From positions 1-64,000 of the forward strand of contig SKCR01031800.1 of NCBI GenBank assembly GCA_019454045.1: a stretch of 64,000 nt of DNA, given 5' to 3'. The translations under genes and the position numbers were made by a program. The notes under the pieces were generated by a model. That model saw only the letters and a list, made by a program, of their open reading frames with translations. It ran no database searches and was not told where the DNA came from. The stretch's first letter is position 1. Each line of letters begins with the position of its first letter. Positions 20,216-32,530 of this stretch are shown here, in pieces. The DNA comes from Zanthoxylum bungeanum. Lineage: Eukaryota; Streptophyta; Magnoliopsida; Sapindales; Rutaceae.

Positions 20216-21368
20216 CTATTGTTTTAGTGCCTTTTGTTTTCGTGCTCCCATACTGAGGGCACATATTTCTTTAAGTATTTGCCATTTATTGCTCTTGTAT
20301 GCACTCTTCCGTTTAAGTCTTGTAGATGATATGCTCCATTTGGCAACACGTTTTTTTACTATGAATGGGCCTTCCCAATTGGGCGACCATTTGCCATACG
20401 CTGGGTCCTTAGAACCAAGTGGCAACACAGTCTTCCACACTAATTCGCCTTCCTTGAACGATTTAGCCATTACTCTGAGGTTGTATTCTTTGGCTATCCT
20501 TTTTTTGTGCTTCTAGACGATTTAACGCATCACATCTGATGTCGTCGAATTCCAACAAGTTTTGGATCATTGCCTCATTGTAGTCTTCCCGTGTCAGTTT
20601 GTCTTGCAGCATTACCCTAGTAGACTCAATATTCATTTCTACCAGGAGCACAACCTCTTGACCATACACTAATTGGAATGGCGTCACTGAAGTACTTGTT
20701 CGCGGTGATGTTCTATAGGCCCATAACACTTGACTCAAATATTCATCCCATCGTCTGGCATTATCCGTCACCATTTTCCGAATTAATCCTTTAAAGGTCT
20801 TGTTGGTTGATTCTACTTGACCGTTTGACTGAGGGTAGTAGGGAGTAGTGTTCACTAATCAGACTCCGTATTCGCCCAAGAAGTCTTTTACCTTTTCACT
20901 GTTTAATGAAGTACCATGATTTACCATTATTGTATGTGGTATACCAAATCGGTGAATTATATGTTCCTTTATGAACTTGATGATCAGCTCTTGGGAGATT
21001 TCTATAACTGGGATGGCCTCCACCCATTTAGTGAAGAAGTCGGTAGCAACGACGATGAAAGTATGCCTCTTACTTGATGCAGGATAAATCTTCCCTATCA
21101 AGTCTATCGCCCATCCCATAAACGACCACAGTTTAATGACTGGGACCATCTCAGTTGCTGGAGCCCTCTGAATAGGTCCATGCTTCTGACAAGAAATGCA
21201 TCTTTTGGCATATGAGGTGCACGATTCTTCCATCTTTGGCCAATAATAGCCGCTCCGTATAATCAACCATCTCATCTTTACTCCGGCTTGATGAGCCCCA
21301 CAAATGCCTTCATGCACTTCGGCCATGATAGTTTTGGATTCGGATGGCCCTACACATTTCAACAACAA
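20216..21368 (-). pseudogene. INT: E3 integrase
   Basis: Inserts the element DNA into the host genome. Three frames: 20859-21368 holds the HHCC finger (EGICGAHQAG, then CISCQKHGP) and the first catalytic Asp in WAIDLIG. 20463-20855 holds NGQVESTNK with the catalytic Glu. 20216-20470 holds the tail with WSPNWEGPF. The second Asp position, usually TDNG, reads as VNHG in this copy, so a catalytic residue is lost or miscalled. Confidence 0.88.
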
Positions 21369-21514
21369 AGCATCTTGTCATTTCTTATATAGCACATCTC
21401 CTGATACTACATAGTTCAAAGCTTTAAGTTTTAGCTTTTGATCCTTCACTGCTTCGGGCTGCTTTAGGAATGTCTTGATTTCGCTTCTCCAATCGTCTCC
21501 TTTTTCGGCTTCGA

Positions 21515-22366
21515 TTACCATAGCGTCCGTATCTTTAGCTCGCTCATGAGGACTGGCTCAACCTTTTCGCTCCTGTATACCTTACATGTGTTTGTCTGTT
21601 TATATCTGGAGGCTGCTTGGGCTAAGCTATTGGCCAGTTCGTTCTTTGCCCTCGGAATGTACTCCAATTCAGCGTGATCAAATCGTTCTACTAATTCTTT
21701 GGCCACGTCTAATAATGCCATTACTGATGGGCTTTGACATTTGAAAGCTCCTATCACTTGTTGAATTACCAGCTGCGAATCTCCCCTGATGGACGCATGG
21801 GTTACTCCCATATTGAGGAGCATCTCTAGCCCAAGTATCAAGGCTTCGTATTCGGCCTGGTTATTAGTGCAGTGTTCGGTTAACTTGACTAAGAATCAGA
21901 AAGATTCTCCCAACGGGCTGACCATGACTAATCCTATTCCAGCCCCCTTCATTGTGCTGGATCCGTCAAAGTACATCATCCACGGCTTCAGACTGCATTC
22001 GTCCAGATCCATTCCTATTTCCTTCATCGTGCTAAGACATGGATGGTCGGCCAAAAAATCGGCCAAGGCTTGATTTTTAACGGCCCTTTGGGGTTCATTC
22101 CGTATATCAAATTCTGAAAGTGATAGCGACCAAAAACTGACTCTTTGATGCAAGATGGGATGAGAAAACATGTACTTTATTATATTGATTCTTGTAATCA
22201 AATACATTATATTCGGCCTAAGGTAGGCTCGTAATTTAGTACATGTGAAGTATAAAGCCAAACATAATTTCTCAATGGGAGAATAATTACATTCATAATT
22301 CAGCAACTGTCTGCTAATATAGTAAATGGCTCTCTCGATGTTCATGTCGTCATCTTGCACAATCAT
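21515..22366 (-). pseudogene. RNH-aRNH: E3 RNase H plus archaeal-type RNase H
   Basis: The first RNase H has ERAIYYISRQL and FLADHP. The second begins MYFDGSSTMKGAGIG and continues after a break near 21890 with RGDSQLVIQQV and ELANSLAQAA. Both degrade the RNA strand of the RNA/DNA hybrid. The tandem pair is the diagnostic feature of the Tat lineage. At least one frameshift separates 21896-22366 from 21515-21841. Confidence 0.88.
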
Positions 22367-22636
22367 CCCAGCTATAGACCGCTCTTCAGCCGCAATGTAT
22401 ATAATTTATTGGCTTTCCTGACACTGGAGGTACCACACACCGGCGGCTGTGACAAGTATTTCTTCAGGTTGTGTCAAATGCTTGTTGATGTTCCTCGATC
22501 CAGACGAATTCGTCCTCGCCCTTTAGCTTTAATAAGGAGGAGAACACTTTTGTTTTTCCTGCACAGTTGGAGATGAATCGTCTTAAAAAGTTAATTTGCC
22601 CTAAAAACCTCTGCAACTCTTTTTTATTTCGGGTTT

Positions 22637-24523
22637 TCAGTTATTCGGAGTATAGTTGGTTACCGATTTCGACTTATTGCGTTCCTCAATTCCCCGTTGG
22701 TGCACTAGAAAACCTAGGAAATTTCCTGCGCACACCCCGAAAGCACATTTGGCAGGGTTCATCCTTAGTTTGAACTTCCTCATTCGTTCGAATGCCGCTG
22801 CTAAGTGGCCAAAATGTTCGTCCATAGTCACGGATTTGGCCACTATATCGTCCACATAGACTTCTACGAATTCGCCAATCATGTCATGAAAGATCAAGTT
22901 CATAGCCCGCTGATAAGTGGCACCAGCATTTTTCAGGCCGAATGGCATGACCGTCCATTCATAACACCCTAGAGAACCTGGGCATCTAAAGGCCGTCTTA
23001 TGTACATCATCTTCGGCGATGTAAATCTGATTATAGCCCGCATACCCATCCATAAACGAGTATACCTGATACCCTACCGTTGAATCCACTAGGGAATCTA
23101 CTGTCGGCATTGGGTATTGATCCTTTGGTGTCGCCAGGTTTAAATTTCTGAAATCTATACAAATCCTTATCTTTCCATTCTTTTCCTAACTGAGACAATA
23201 TTTGACAACCATTCTACATATCTGGTCGTCCTAATGAATTTTGCCTCTAACAGTCGTTCAACTTCTTTCTTAATATCAGGCATGACATTAGGTGCAAACC
23301 TCCGAGGAGGCTGCTTATGAGGCCTATGACTTGGCATGATTGGCAGCCTATGCTCTACCAACGTCCTATCTAAACCAGGCATCTCATAGTAGTCCCATGC
23401 AAAACAATCTTTGTATTCTTGCAACAAATAAACTAACTTTTCACGTACCTGGGGCTCCAATTCCTTGTTGACGTAAGTTATGCGCCTATCGTGCTCATTC
23501 CCTAGATTTACCTCGTCCAAACCATCTTATCCTCTTGAGATGTTTATCATGTGTCGTCCATTCAGGGCGAACTCTTTTTCCTTTGATTCTCTTTCTTCCA
23601 TCAAGTAGTCCACTCCACATAGTTCTTTTATTTTGTCCTCCGTCTGATATGCCAGTAATTTGCCTCTTAAGGCAGAAATAATGGCCTGTTTTTCGTCATC
23701 ACTTCTTCGCTCTATCACATAGGCCAATAAATTGGCCTTCGAGGCCGCAAGAGCGGCTTGCTCTTTATTCTGTCAGTTCTTCATTCGACTCGATGTGTGT
23801 CGGTTCTCTAAAGACCACTGTGGTTGGTCTCGTCTGTGCAACAGATCGTCCAGCAACCCAGAGGGGTAAGACTCATCATTTTGAGCCACAATGGTAGGGC
23901 TTTCCCCTTTGTTCAAAACCCTAACCGACCCATAGTTCCCTTCGTACATGAAGTATTCGTCCGAGTTTATCTCCGCAGCGAAGGGCTTATTGTCGGCATG
24001 CACTATCTATGCTTCGTCCCTCTGGTTCCAGAAAATCAGGCATTGATGAAGGGATGCATCGGCTGCCGTGAATCCAGTCTCATCCCAGTAGCATATTGTA
24101 TGTAGTTGGTCCGTCTATGACGAAAAAGACCAATGTCTTCGTAGTACTTCCCACTTGCAGGTCCAATGGAATAAATCCTTTTGCTGTCGTCGCCCCTCCA
24201 TTAAAGCCGGTAAGCATCACTTGCGTAGGGATAAGGTCTTCTTCGGACTTGGCCAAACGTCCTAGCATCCTAACTGGTATTGCATTAATGGCCGCCCCGT
24301 TATCAATTAGTACTTTGGTGACAGGTATCCCATTAGCCTTTGCTTTCACATACAGCGGCCGCAGATGCTTTGTCATGTGTGTTGGTGGCTTCGGGAAAAC
24401 CACTTTACCCGATAACCCTATTTTCATTGCCTGATCATCAATTTGAGGCCATTCCTCTTTTATGTCCCATCCAGAAGGTGGCAACGTGGCTGGCGCATCC
24501 TGGCAGACATGATTGACAGTCAA
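22637..24523 (-). pseudogene. PR-RT: E3 protease and reverse transcriptase
   Basis: The protease at 24080-24523 has LIDNGAAINAIP, where plant gypsy proteases usually have D-S/T-G; the Asp is kept. A linker follows (23773-24003, 23527-23727). RT begins at 23167-23520 with the CFAWDYYEMPGLD motif and continues at 22637-23110 with FMDGYAGYNQI and the catalytic YVDD at 22847-22858. The segment after 22637 is out of frame. At least five breaks in all. Confidence 0.9.
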
Positions 24524-24664
24524 TCTCCGTATTTCAGCTCTGGTGATGGCCCGCTTTATCTTAGGTGTCCCATACAGAACAAGGAACGGCTATCGCCCCA
24601 AATCTTCTCCCAATGTCCCGACTGCGGGATTTTCGACTTCATATAATTATCTGAGAAGCCGATT

Positions 24665-27170
24665 CTATGAAATTCCCCTTCTCCTTGATTCGGTCTTGAT
24701 GTCTATTTCTTCTTCCACATCGGTCATCTCTTCCTCTTCAGCCTCCCGGTCTGTGATTGAGAGCGCTGCAAATTCGGTTTCGCCTCCCTCATAAACGTCC
24801 TCACTTGTTCCTGCTTCCCAATTGTTATCTCTCCTGAATTTCCCAGGCAATAGGTAATGATTAGCCACCACTGGCGGCATACTGTCGAATTGAATGACGA
24901 TAGGCGGCTCTTCGTCGTCTGTTTCATCCGGTTTCCGTCTGCCGAATTTAGTGCGTTCGTCGCAACTTACCACCGTTCCTTCTTTGTTGTCACCCCTTTT
25001 TTTTTTTATTTCTTTCTTTTCCTCTGTATTACGAGGGCTACGACCTATGGTGGCCTTTGTTTCACCTTGTCGACGTATCAAACGGCCATAATTCCTTTGG
25101 TGCCGCCTCAACTGCGTCCTTGTCATTTCGTCTACAGGGCGATAGTTCCCGCCTGGCCGCTGGCCCGAGTGTGGCTTTTGGTGTGAATGCCAAACATTGG
25201 GCTGATTAATCTTCGGCCTGAACGTCCTTACATTCTGAACGAAATTTGAATTCTCCGCATAGAACCTTGGGGCGAAGGTCCGGGGTTGCCATGATGATGG
25301 CTTTCTCTTTGCAGGCCTTTCGCAAGTGTCTTCTAACTCTTTCATCCATTCCATGTCGTTCTTGCATCGAATACAAATATTCTGCTGGTTTCCTTGCCCT
25401 GAAGGTTCCTTAATCCTTTCCAGAGCGCTTGGACAACGACGGTGCTGTCCTTCGTCTAGCACTAATTTGACTTTCGGCAGGTTCACATTGGCAAGGTCTG
25501 GACTAATCATGTTCACCCCCACCGATTTTGGAAAAGGGTCGCTATCCACGACCATCTTCTTCTCGAACGTGATTCGTCCGGATTTTATGGCATCCTGTAA
25601 GACATTACGAAAAACAAGGCAATTGTTAGTTGTGTGAGACCATGCATTGTGCCACTTACAATATTTTTTACTACCGATCTGCTCGGCTATTGGCAACGTA
25701 TGTCGGTCGCTCAAGCTAATTTGCTTGTCCTTATATGGTCAAATATGGCATCGACTTTAGTAATATCAAAGGAGAAGTTTCTGCCCTTTTTATCATTTCT
25801 TTCACTGGCTTGTGGTTCTGCCCACGCTTTGCAAACGTAAGGTTTCCTTTAACCAACTCGGCCAGACATAAATCGGCCGATTCGGTATCTATTTCGCCCA
25901 TTTCATAGTCAATATTCCTGTAATATGTCCCTTTGCTTGAATTCTTCATTTGCTCATCTTCTCGTAATAATCGCTCATAACGCACCACACTAGTGGTGAG
26001 TTGGGGAAGGTCCTAAAACTCGCGATCCTGAAACTTCTTTTTCAGATCGAGATTTAAGCAACCTTGAGCGATCCTCACAAATTATTTTTTGGGTAAAGGC
26101 ACGTAACATCGGCCTCGAGCTACTTTAAACCGCTGTAAAAATGTTTCGGCCCATTCTCCTGGAAATTGTCTTAGGTTTTCCAAATCAGCTAAGGCCACTT
26201 CAGACTCGGCTTTGTAAAATTGCCCATGAAACAATTGTTCCAATTGCTGCTAATTTTCTACTGAATTGGCCGGCAAACTGACATACCAAGAGAAGGCTAC
26301 CCCTGACAAGGAGCCGTGAAACAACCTCAGTTTGTGGAAATCATTGATTTCCCCACACTGAAGAGTAAATCACCCTATGTGTTCCATGGTAGAAACTTCC
26401 CCAGACCCCGTAAATAGGGTAAAATCTGGTATCTTGTAGTTTCTGGGCCATGGATAAGCCATATCGATCCAATCAGGATACGACTTCCGATATCTTGGCC
26501 GAATCGATCGTATGCCTAGACCGAATTGGTTTTGAAGGATCTCTGTCATTTGTTCCCTTAGCATATCGTTGCCATTAAATGACACAGCTATGGGCGGTGG
26601 TTGCGGTCCTCTCAAAAGTGGGACATAATCAGGGTTCTGGACACCCTGAGGCAACACCACTTCATTTTGTGCCATATTTGGCATTTGGTGTATGTTTGGT
26701 CCTAATTGTGGGCCATAGCCTCTAGGACTTATTTCTCCCCTGAGAACCGCAGGGATGTCGGTTCCCTCAGCAGGAACATTACTATGACCAGCCTCCTGAC
26801 CGCTTGCCGCAGGGGGATGTGTAGTCCGTGGCAGCATAGTCCCGCCGTTTACACATTTGGCCATTAATTCATTTAACGAGCTTAGATGTTTAGCCATGTT
26901 TTCATAATGCGAATTAGTAGTTGATACGAACTTATCTATGACATGTGCATTTTGGAGCCTAACCTGCTCAACAACATCCTGTGTGAATTCACCGAGCAAT
27001 GCGCTCACCGCGTTAGGGCTTAGCTCTCTCATAGGTTCATACCGACTAGCGTCTGCCAGACCCTCGAATTGACCCACTATGGCTGGAACATTGGGCTGGT
27101 TAGCTTGCTCCAGTCCTCCTTCCTCCGCAGTTGAGCCAGTTTGAGCGTTTCTTTTCGGAGGCATCTCCAC
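24665..27170 (-). pseudogene. gag: E3 gag
   Basis: Structural protein of E3, in several pieces: 26370-27170 (N-terminal, start MEMPPKRN at 27170 just inside the primer binding site), an untracked capsid part 25990-26370, 25731-25988, and 24665-25714. The last carries a Tat-style knuckle, CKWHNAWSHTTNNC, then a long basic and acidic C-terminal part. PYPDF- and FTGSGEVSTMEH-like blocks near 26380-26450 belong to the capsid start. It has three or more frameshifts. Confidence 0.85.
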
Positions 27171-27182
27171 TCTTTACACCAA

Positions 27183-27205
27183 ATCTCCCACTGTGATCGT
27201 AAAAA
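27183..27205 (-). other. E3 primer binding site
   Basis: On the minus strand ACGATCACAGTGGGAGATTT lies between the LTR end (CAAACA) and the gag start. The CACAGTGGGAG core is usual for Tat elements. The tRNA is not identified. Confidence 0.6.
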
Positions 27206-27207
27206 AC

Positions 27208-27714
27208 TGTTTGCGCAATTTTTATGCGTGAAGAAAGAAGAGCGTGTAAGGTTCAAACCTCCTGAGACAATGTCCCAGCAAGGGGTGTTTGATTAAGTGA
27301 ATAAGCCTCCAAGGGGCGCAAGCACACAAGTTACAGTCCTAAGATTACAATCTAAGAAATGAAAAATAAAAATATGCTCATTTGAGTCTTCATTTAATCG
27401 GGGTTCTTCTCTTGGTGTAGGTAGGCTTTTATAGTGACGTTTGTCAACCGTTTCAGGCGGTTCCAGTATCTCCCTGCAGCTGCAAGATCGTGCCTGTAAC
27501 CGCTGGCTGCGTGTCTCAACCGCTTGGTTATGGAAGGAAAACCGTCCAACTGCTACGATCGTGGAAGTAACCGCATCATTGGTTTTCGCCCTAACCATTG
27601 GTCTGATCGCCCCAAGCTCGTCGTCGTTCTTCGGCCCATCGTACTTCTTCTCTTCGTTCTTCCTTTCGTCCTAATTCGACTTCATCCTATGGTGGAGATT
27701 TTCGTCTACCAACA
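27208..27714 (-). repeat. E3 5' LTR
   Basis: About 507 bp; on the minus strand TGTTGGTAGACG to GCGCAAACA. A TATA box (TATAAAA, minus strand) lies near 27429-27435. Only one copy is in the window, so the right boundary rests on the TG end and the change to AT-rich flank at 27715. The expected target duplication would start GAATC. Confidence 0.75.
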
Positions 27715-29078
27715 GAATCAAGATGGTAGATTTCTTGTAAGAGCTTGAGATAACATGAAATTTTTTCTATTCTATTTAAGTTCAGATCAGATGATTTAAT
27801 GACTAGATTTTCAACATTTTTTTAAAAAGAGATTCACAATTACAATATAATTATTTATATAAAAAAATGATTACATTGATTATTTCAAAAAGTTTTGTTT
27901 TGATCTCGTTATCACTGACTCTTAAATTTATTGTATATTTAATATTTTATACATTGAAACGTTGAAATCTGCAAAATTAATAAACACTATTCTACTACGT
28001 CACCTCTTGTTTGCATATGACAAATACAATAAAGAAACTGGGGTTTTAAATTTACAAATACCAACCACAAAGTATGATTCCTGAAACTCTATAACTATAT
28101 CATGACTCTAAATTAATAGGATGTGATTATTATTATTGTTATTTGTTTAACTTCAAATCTTTTTTTTTTTTTTTATGATATATATGGTGTAATTTTAGAA
28201 TCTAATGATGACCTAGAGTAATTTTTTGGTACAACGGAGATATTAGTGACGTGATATCACCAATAAATTAGTAAATGATATATATGATTTAATATCCATT
28301 TTTTATAGTTATTTTTAATATTTTAGCATGCGTGACAATAAATGATTGAATTATTATACGGATGATGTGGTATTTTTATTATATTGTAGATTTTCTGGAG
28401 GACCAGAAAAGGAAGAGAGAGTTGTATATTGAGGAATGCCCCGTCGCAAAGTCAGGAAGTCATTCTTCCTCAGAAGGGATCCCCAACTGTCCCTTGAAAC
28501 GTGGAGAATGCACCTACTGACTAATCTTCCTTGTTGCCCATCTGTGAGAACTTCTAGGTTACATTGAAAAGAGACTGACGTGGGTTGTGGCTCACTCCAG
28601 AAAAAGAAGTCCATCATCTTAACGGCAGTCCCGAGCTCTTCTTGTCATATTAGGACACTCGATGATGAAGCACCACATGCATGAAGGAGGGTTCTCCAAC
28701 AAATAAGCACCAGATGGGATGGCTTAACGCCATAAAATCTTCATAATGCCCCCTATCTGAGGTGGGGAAGCGCCAACCAATATCCGCCACCTGTCCTGCT
28801 TGATCAAAAAAAATCCTTAGAGCTATTCTGCTATAAAAATATCAATAAAATTATCAATTTAAGAATAATGTTAAAATTGGTACCTAATCACCTCACTCTC
28901 TTTTAACTCTCTTACTATCTCTAAATTACATGCAATCACATTTCTAGTGAGAGAAACACCATTTTCACCAGTAATTTCACACATCCCTTGGGCACATCCT
29001 CTTAACGTCATTTTCTCTTTGTTTGTATAGGCTCCCTTCATTTTTTAGGATTCCAAAAGCCTGAATAATCCAGCTACT
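27715..29078. other. Old intergenic sequence between E3 and E5
   Basis: AT-rich to about 28350, with no repeat or gene that I recognise. From 28354 to 28617 a minus-strand ORF of 87 codons (starting MMDFFFWSEPQ) and its flanks are less AT-rich. It could be a decayed exon or a transposon fragment. Near 28910-29070 the minus strand has a short coding-like stretch. None is called a gene. Confidence 0.5.
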
Positions 29079-29399
29079 TGTTTGTTATGTACGCATTACA
29101 ACTATCATTATAAGCCTCCAAGATATTTTGGGTGGAGTTTTAAAAAATGCTATAAGCTTCCAAATTACTTTAGGTGGATCACTATTCATATGTTGAAATT
29201 TTGAGCCTAAGTTCTGTTATAAATACAAAGTTCATTTGTGAGCTTTAGGCATCCCAAACATTAAGCTTCAAGACATAAAAGCTTAGACAGTGCATAGAGA
29301 GTGATGTTTTTGTAAAGTTTCAAATACTTGTAAATTCTATTCTTGTAATAATAGAATTCGATTTTTCATCATAAAAATTCTTTAGTGATCAGAGAATCA
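29079..29399 (+). repeat. E5 5' LTR
   Basis: Begins TGTTTGTTATGTACGCATTACAAC and pairs with 47869 on. TATAAATA is at 29218-29225. Shared blocks include TTACTTTAGGTGGATCAC and GAATTCGATTTTTC. Confidence 0.85.
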
Positions 29400-29407
29400 C
29401 AATAAGT

Positions 29408-29420
29408 TGTATCAATAGGT
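29408..29420 (+). other. E5 primer binding site (degraded)
   Basis: TTGTATCAATAGG just after the LTR resembles TGGTATCAGAGC, the initiator methionine tRNA site used by most plant Copia elements, with several changes. Confidence 0.55.
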
Positions 29421-29640
29421 TTGGTTTCATAAACCGAAGAACGAAACTCGGTTCGAAAAATTCATATTTCGGGAAAGTTGTCAAAAATCAGTTTTGAACA
29501 TACCATCAGTTTTTTCACATCGAGATGAGTACAGTGATATTTTTCAACATCAAACGGAGGTCCATAGAAGCCGCAAGCGCTATCCAGTAACCCGCCCACG
29601 CTCACACGCGCTACACGCGGCAACTGAAGGTTGAAAACGA

Positions 29641-29800
29641 CCACATCAGCAGCAATATCAGCGCCACATCAGCACACATCAGCATCGAGTCAGTAGCCAC
29701 GTCAGCACCGAGTCGGCAGCCACGTCATCAGCCACATCAACATTCTATCCCAGTTAGCGGCCACATCATCTGTCACGTGTTAGACACGTCAGCATTCCTG
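29641..29800. repeat. CCACATCAGCA-type degenerate repeat in E5 leader
   Basis: About ten irregular copies of CACATCAGCA / CACGTCAGCA, with CGAGTCAGTAGC and CGAGTCGGCAGC between them. Unit length is near 10-20 bp. No function recognised. Confidence 0.6.
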
Positions 29801-29958
29801 ATAAATTTCATTGAGCCCTTAAATTCCAGACATAATCTCAGCAACAACATGGGTAGCAACAGATAATGATGGGGTGCATAATATGCCAGAAGCAGAACCA
29901 GATGAGCAAGATGGTATTGAGTAAAGGGGCTGCAACCCGCTCCATCAGAGGCTATAGG

Positions 29959-32505
29959 TGTTGGGGTTTTGGGCGATGGGGCGCAGCGAAAGCGCGGGTC
30001 CGGACGAAATCATATTTTAAAACTTTTTCAAAATACCGAATAAATTATTCAATATCTAATATGAATAATTTATTCATATTTCACCTAAACATATTTATTC
30101 AATATCAAATATTAACACAAATATAGTTGAAATCTCGCGAAACTTTTACAAAAACCGTTGTTCCGTAAAATGGCCTAAAAAGCGTTTTTGACCAAACCGA
30201 CTACCCAAAACTTATGGAAACTGCCCAGGTCAGCTCCAATAGTGTCGGGGCAGTTCATGGGCTGCCCAAACAGTGACGAATTCATTGTTTGGACAGTCGT
30301 CACCCGGTTGGCTCAAAATCCACCCGATAACGCCGTTTTCGCTCATTTCAAGTCGGAAACACTTTCTGGCAATTATGCCAACTCCCAAAACACATCCATT
30401 ACATTCGTAAGACATCAAAATAATCCCAGAATTTCCAGTTTTACATAATCTGATCAGCAAACCGAAATTCCAAATAAACATGCTTTAAATCCAAAATTTC
30501 AAGACTAAATCAATTAATCTCAACATCAATTGAGTCCCACCACAAATGAATAACTCTAGAACAATTCTAGGTTATCTAAGAGTGGATCAATAACTCTAGA
30601 ATGGCAACAATATTATCCAACAATAATTTGAACAAAATTGGAATGAAATTACATTAATTCCATCAAATCCCACTTCACACATACACTAATCTTCCATTTC
30701 AATTCACCACAACCAAAAGCCCCAAATTTTCCACAAACAAAGAAACCCTAGAACATTTTTAAGTATTCAAGAAAAAATATGAAAATAAATTTCCAAGCTT
30801 AGGGATTAAGGATTACCTTTTAATCTTCAATTTCTAAACCTTTTTTTCTTGAATTTTCTTTGTTTTCTTAATGGATTTTGAAACAAATTTCCAAAACCCA
30901 TTTTTGAGGACTCACGGCAGTGAGCAAAGGATGAAGATAATGAAGAAACAATTTCTCTCTCTCCTTTAAGTGGTTGACCGAAACTAGGAAGAAATTGGGC
31001 CAATTTTGTCTTTTAAATTTAATCAAATTAAATGCCATTTTCACTTTATAATTATCCAATCAAAATTGGACATAAATAAAGTGCATTAAATACATGCCAT
31101 TTGGTCCAATAAAATGTCACCATTTGTCATACTAATTATGACAAAAAAGATAAAACATTTTAATTTTCAATTATTTAATTATTTAATAATTAAATAAATA
31201 AATAATTAAAAACAACCATATATGTATTTTTATTTACATTAAATAATAAACACATATATTTATGGCATGTGTCAAAATCTTATTTGACAAATAATTAATG
31301 TGTATCTAATCAAATTATGTATCAAATACAAATACACAATAATTATTAGCGGACAAAATCCCCTAATTGCATGTGTTGTTATTTAACAATTAAACAATCC
31401 GAATTAACTCATTTAATCCGGTGAAGTATTATGAATAATCAATATTATTCATATCGAGTTGCACAAGTGCTCAACGAGTACACTTCATATTGTGAGACTC
31501 TCTAAGTTTAGCTTTATACGTCACGAAATCAAATTTCGTGTCCATAATCCACCCACTCATGGATTATGACGACCACGGATAATCTTGCTAAACTATGCAA
31601 GTCGAGGTCATACCATACATATAATCCCTCCGTCACAGGCCATCCGTATTATACCTAGGATATATATCAGAACGTCAAATCCGTTCGGTATAATACACTC
31701 GACTTTCAATTTACGATCTCTAAATAACACTCGGAATTGATTTCCGAAGTTATACCACGGCCATGGATTTACTAGATCGTAAACACGTGAGGATGCATAT
31801 GCCCTGTACACAGGACTGACGGATCCTATCTTGATACGCACAAGATATCATGAGCATCAATCCACACCCAACGAACAGACGGAGGTCTGATCATGATTAG
31901 ATCGTTGACGTGACTGCCATCGAAGTGTGAAGGATGGCTCATATATCCACAGTGGTATCTCAAGTCGAATGACCATTATGCTCGCTCAACTCGAGAAGGT
32001 TCCTATTGACATTGGTGTACCATCTATTAGGAAACCTTCAGTGAGTCGTTCAGTGTCTTATCAAATAAACACCTACATGTCTATACGAGTCTCCCGAGAC
32101 TCATGGTTCACTGGGATAAACCATCGGACCAAGTCACGATATACGACATGTACTAGTCTCAGCGGATTTTACTAACCGACCCGTGTTAGCAAATCTTGAC
32201 CAAGAACTTTATTTAAGGATTTACAACTAATAGTGCGCTTCCCAATGTCAATTACAAACTACGTTGTAACTGCATACTATACTGTAAATCCTATGGTATT
32301 TGTCTAATATACACGTATCACTAAACCAGATTCAGTTTCGATCTAATCGTAATCAGAAATCTAATCGCAATTAGATCGAATAAGCGTATAAAAGACAAGG
32401 GTGCTACCAGTAAAATTAGTTATTTTATGGAAAATACAATTGCTCTTATTTATGAATCGGACATAAATACGATCCGGATTGGCACTCCGAGCACCAACCC
32501 TAACA
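29959..32505 (-). repeat. E4 LTR 1 (3' LTR)
   Basis: Minus strand from TGTTAGGGTTGG (32505) to CCCCAACA (29959). It has about 18 extra bases near 29977-29997 (GCGCAGCGAAAGCGC) not in the other two. A perfect hairpin CACGAAAT/ATTTCGTG is at 31522-31540. Small ORFs such as 30188-30448 recur in all three LTRs and are not taken as genes. Confidence 0.92.
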
Positions 32506-32530
32506 ATTTATCCCACTTGCTCTAGTGTCA
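32506..32530 (-). other. E4 polypurine tract
   Basis: On the minus strand AGAGCAAGTGGGATAAAT precedes the LTR start. The Copia element E8 has AGAGCAAGTGGGAGATTT at the same place (56987-57004). Confidence 0.8.

Larger units (their letters stand above)
19556..27714 (-). mobile_element. E3: Tat-lineage gypsy element (right part)
   Basis: Minus-strand element with 5' LTR 27208-27714, gag, PR, RT, RNH, aRNH and INT, then the plus-strand antisense ORF interrupted by E1. Its 3' UTR and 3' LTR must lie beyond E1, outside the window. Two RNase H domains put it in the Tat lineage. It differs from E2 in LTR, primer binding site and gag, so it is another family. It carries many frameshifts and looks older than E2. 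Confidence 0.9.

Noticed and set aside
30188..30481. ORFs on both strands, recurring at 36975-37278 and 43805-44098
   Set aside because: Inside the three E4 LTRs, unequal lengths between copies, both strands open; no motif.
32386..32395. TATAAAAG on the plus strand in the E4 LTR
   Set aside because: Antisense to the element; a match of this length is expected by chance in AT-rich DNA, and no downstream plus-strand gene exists.
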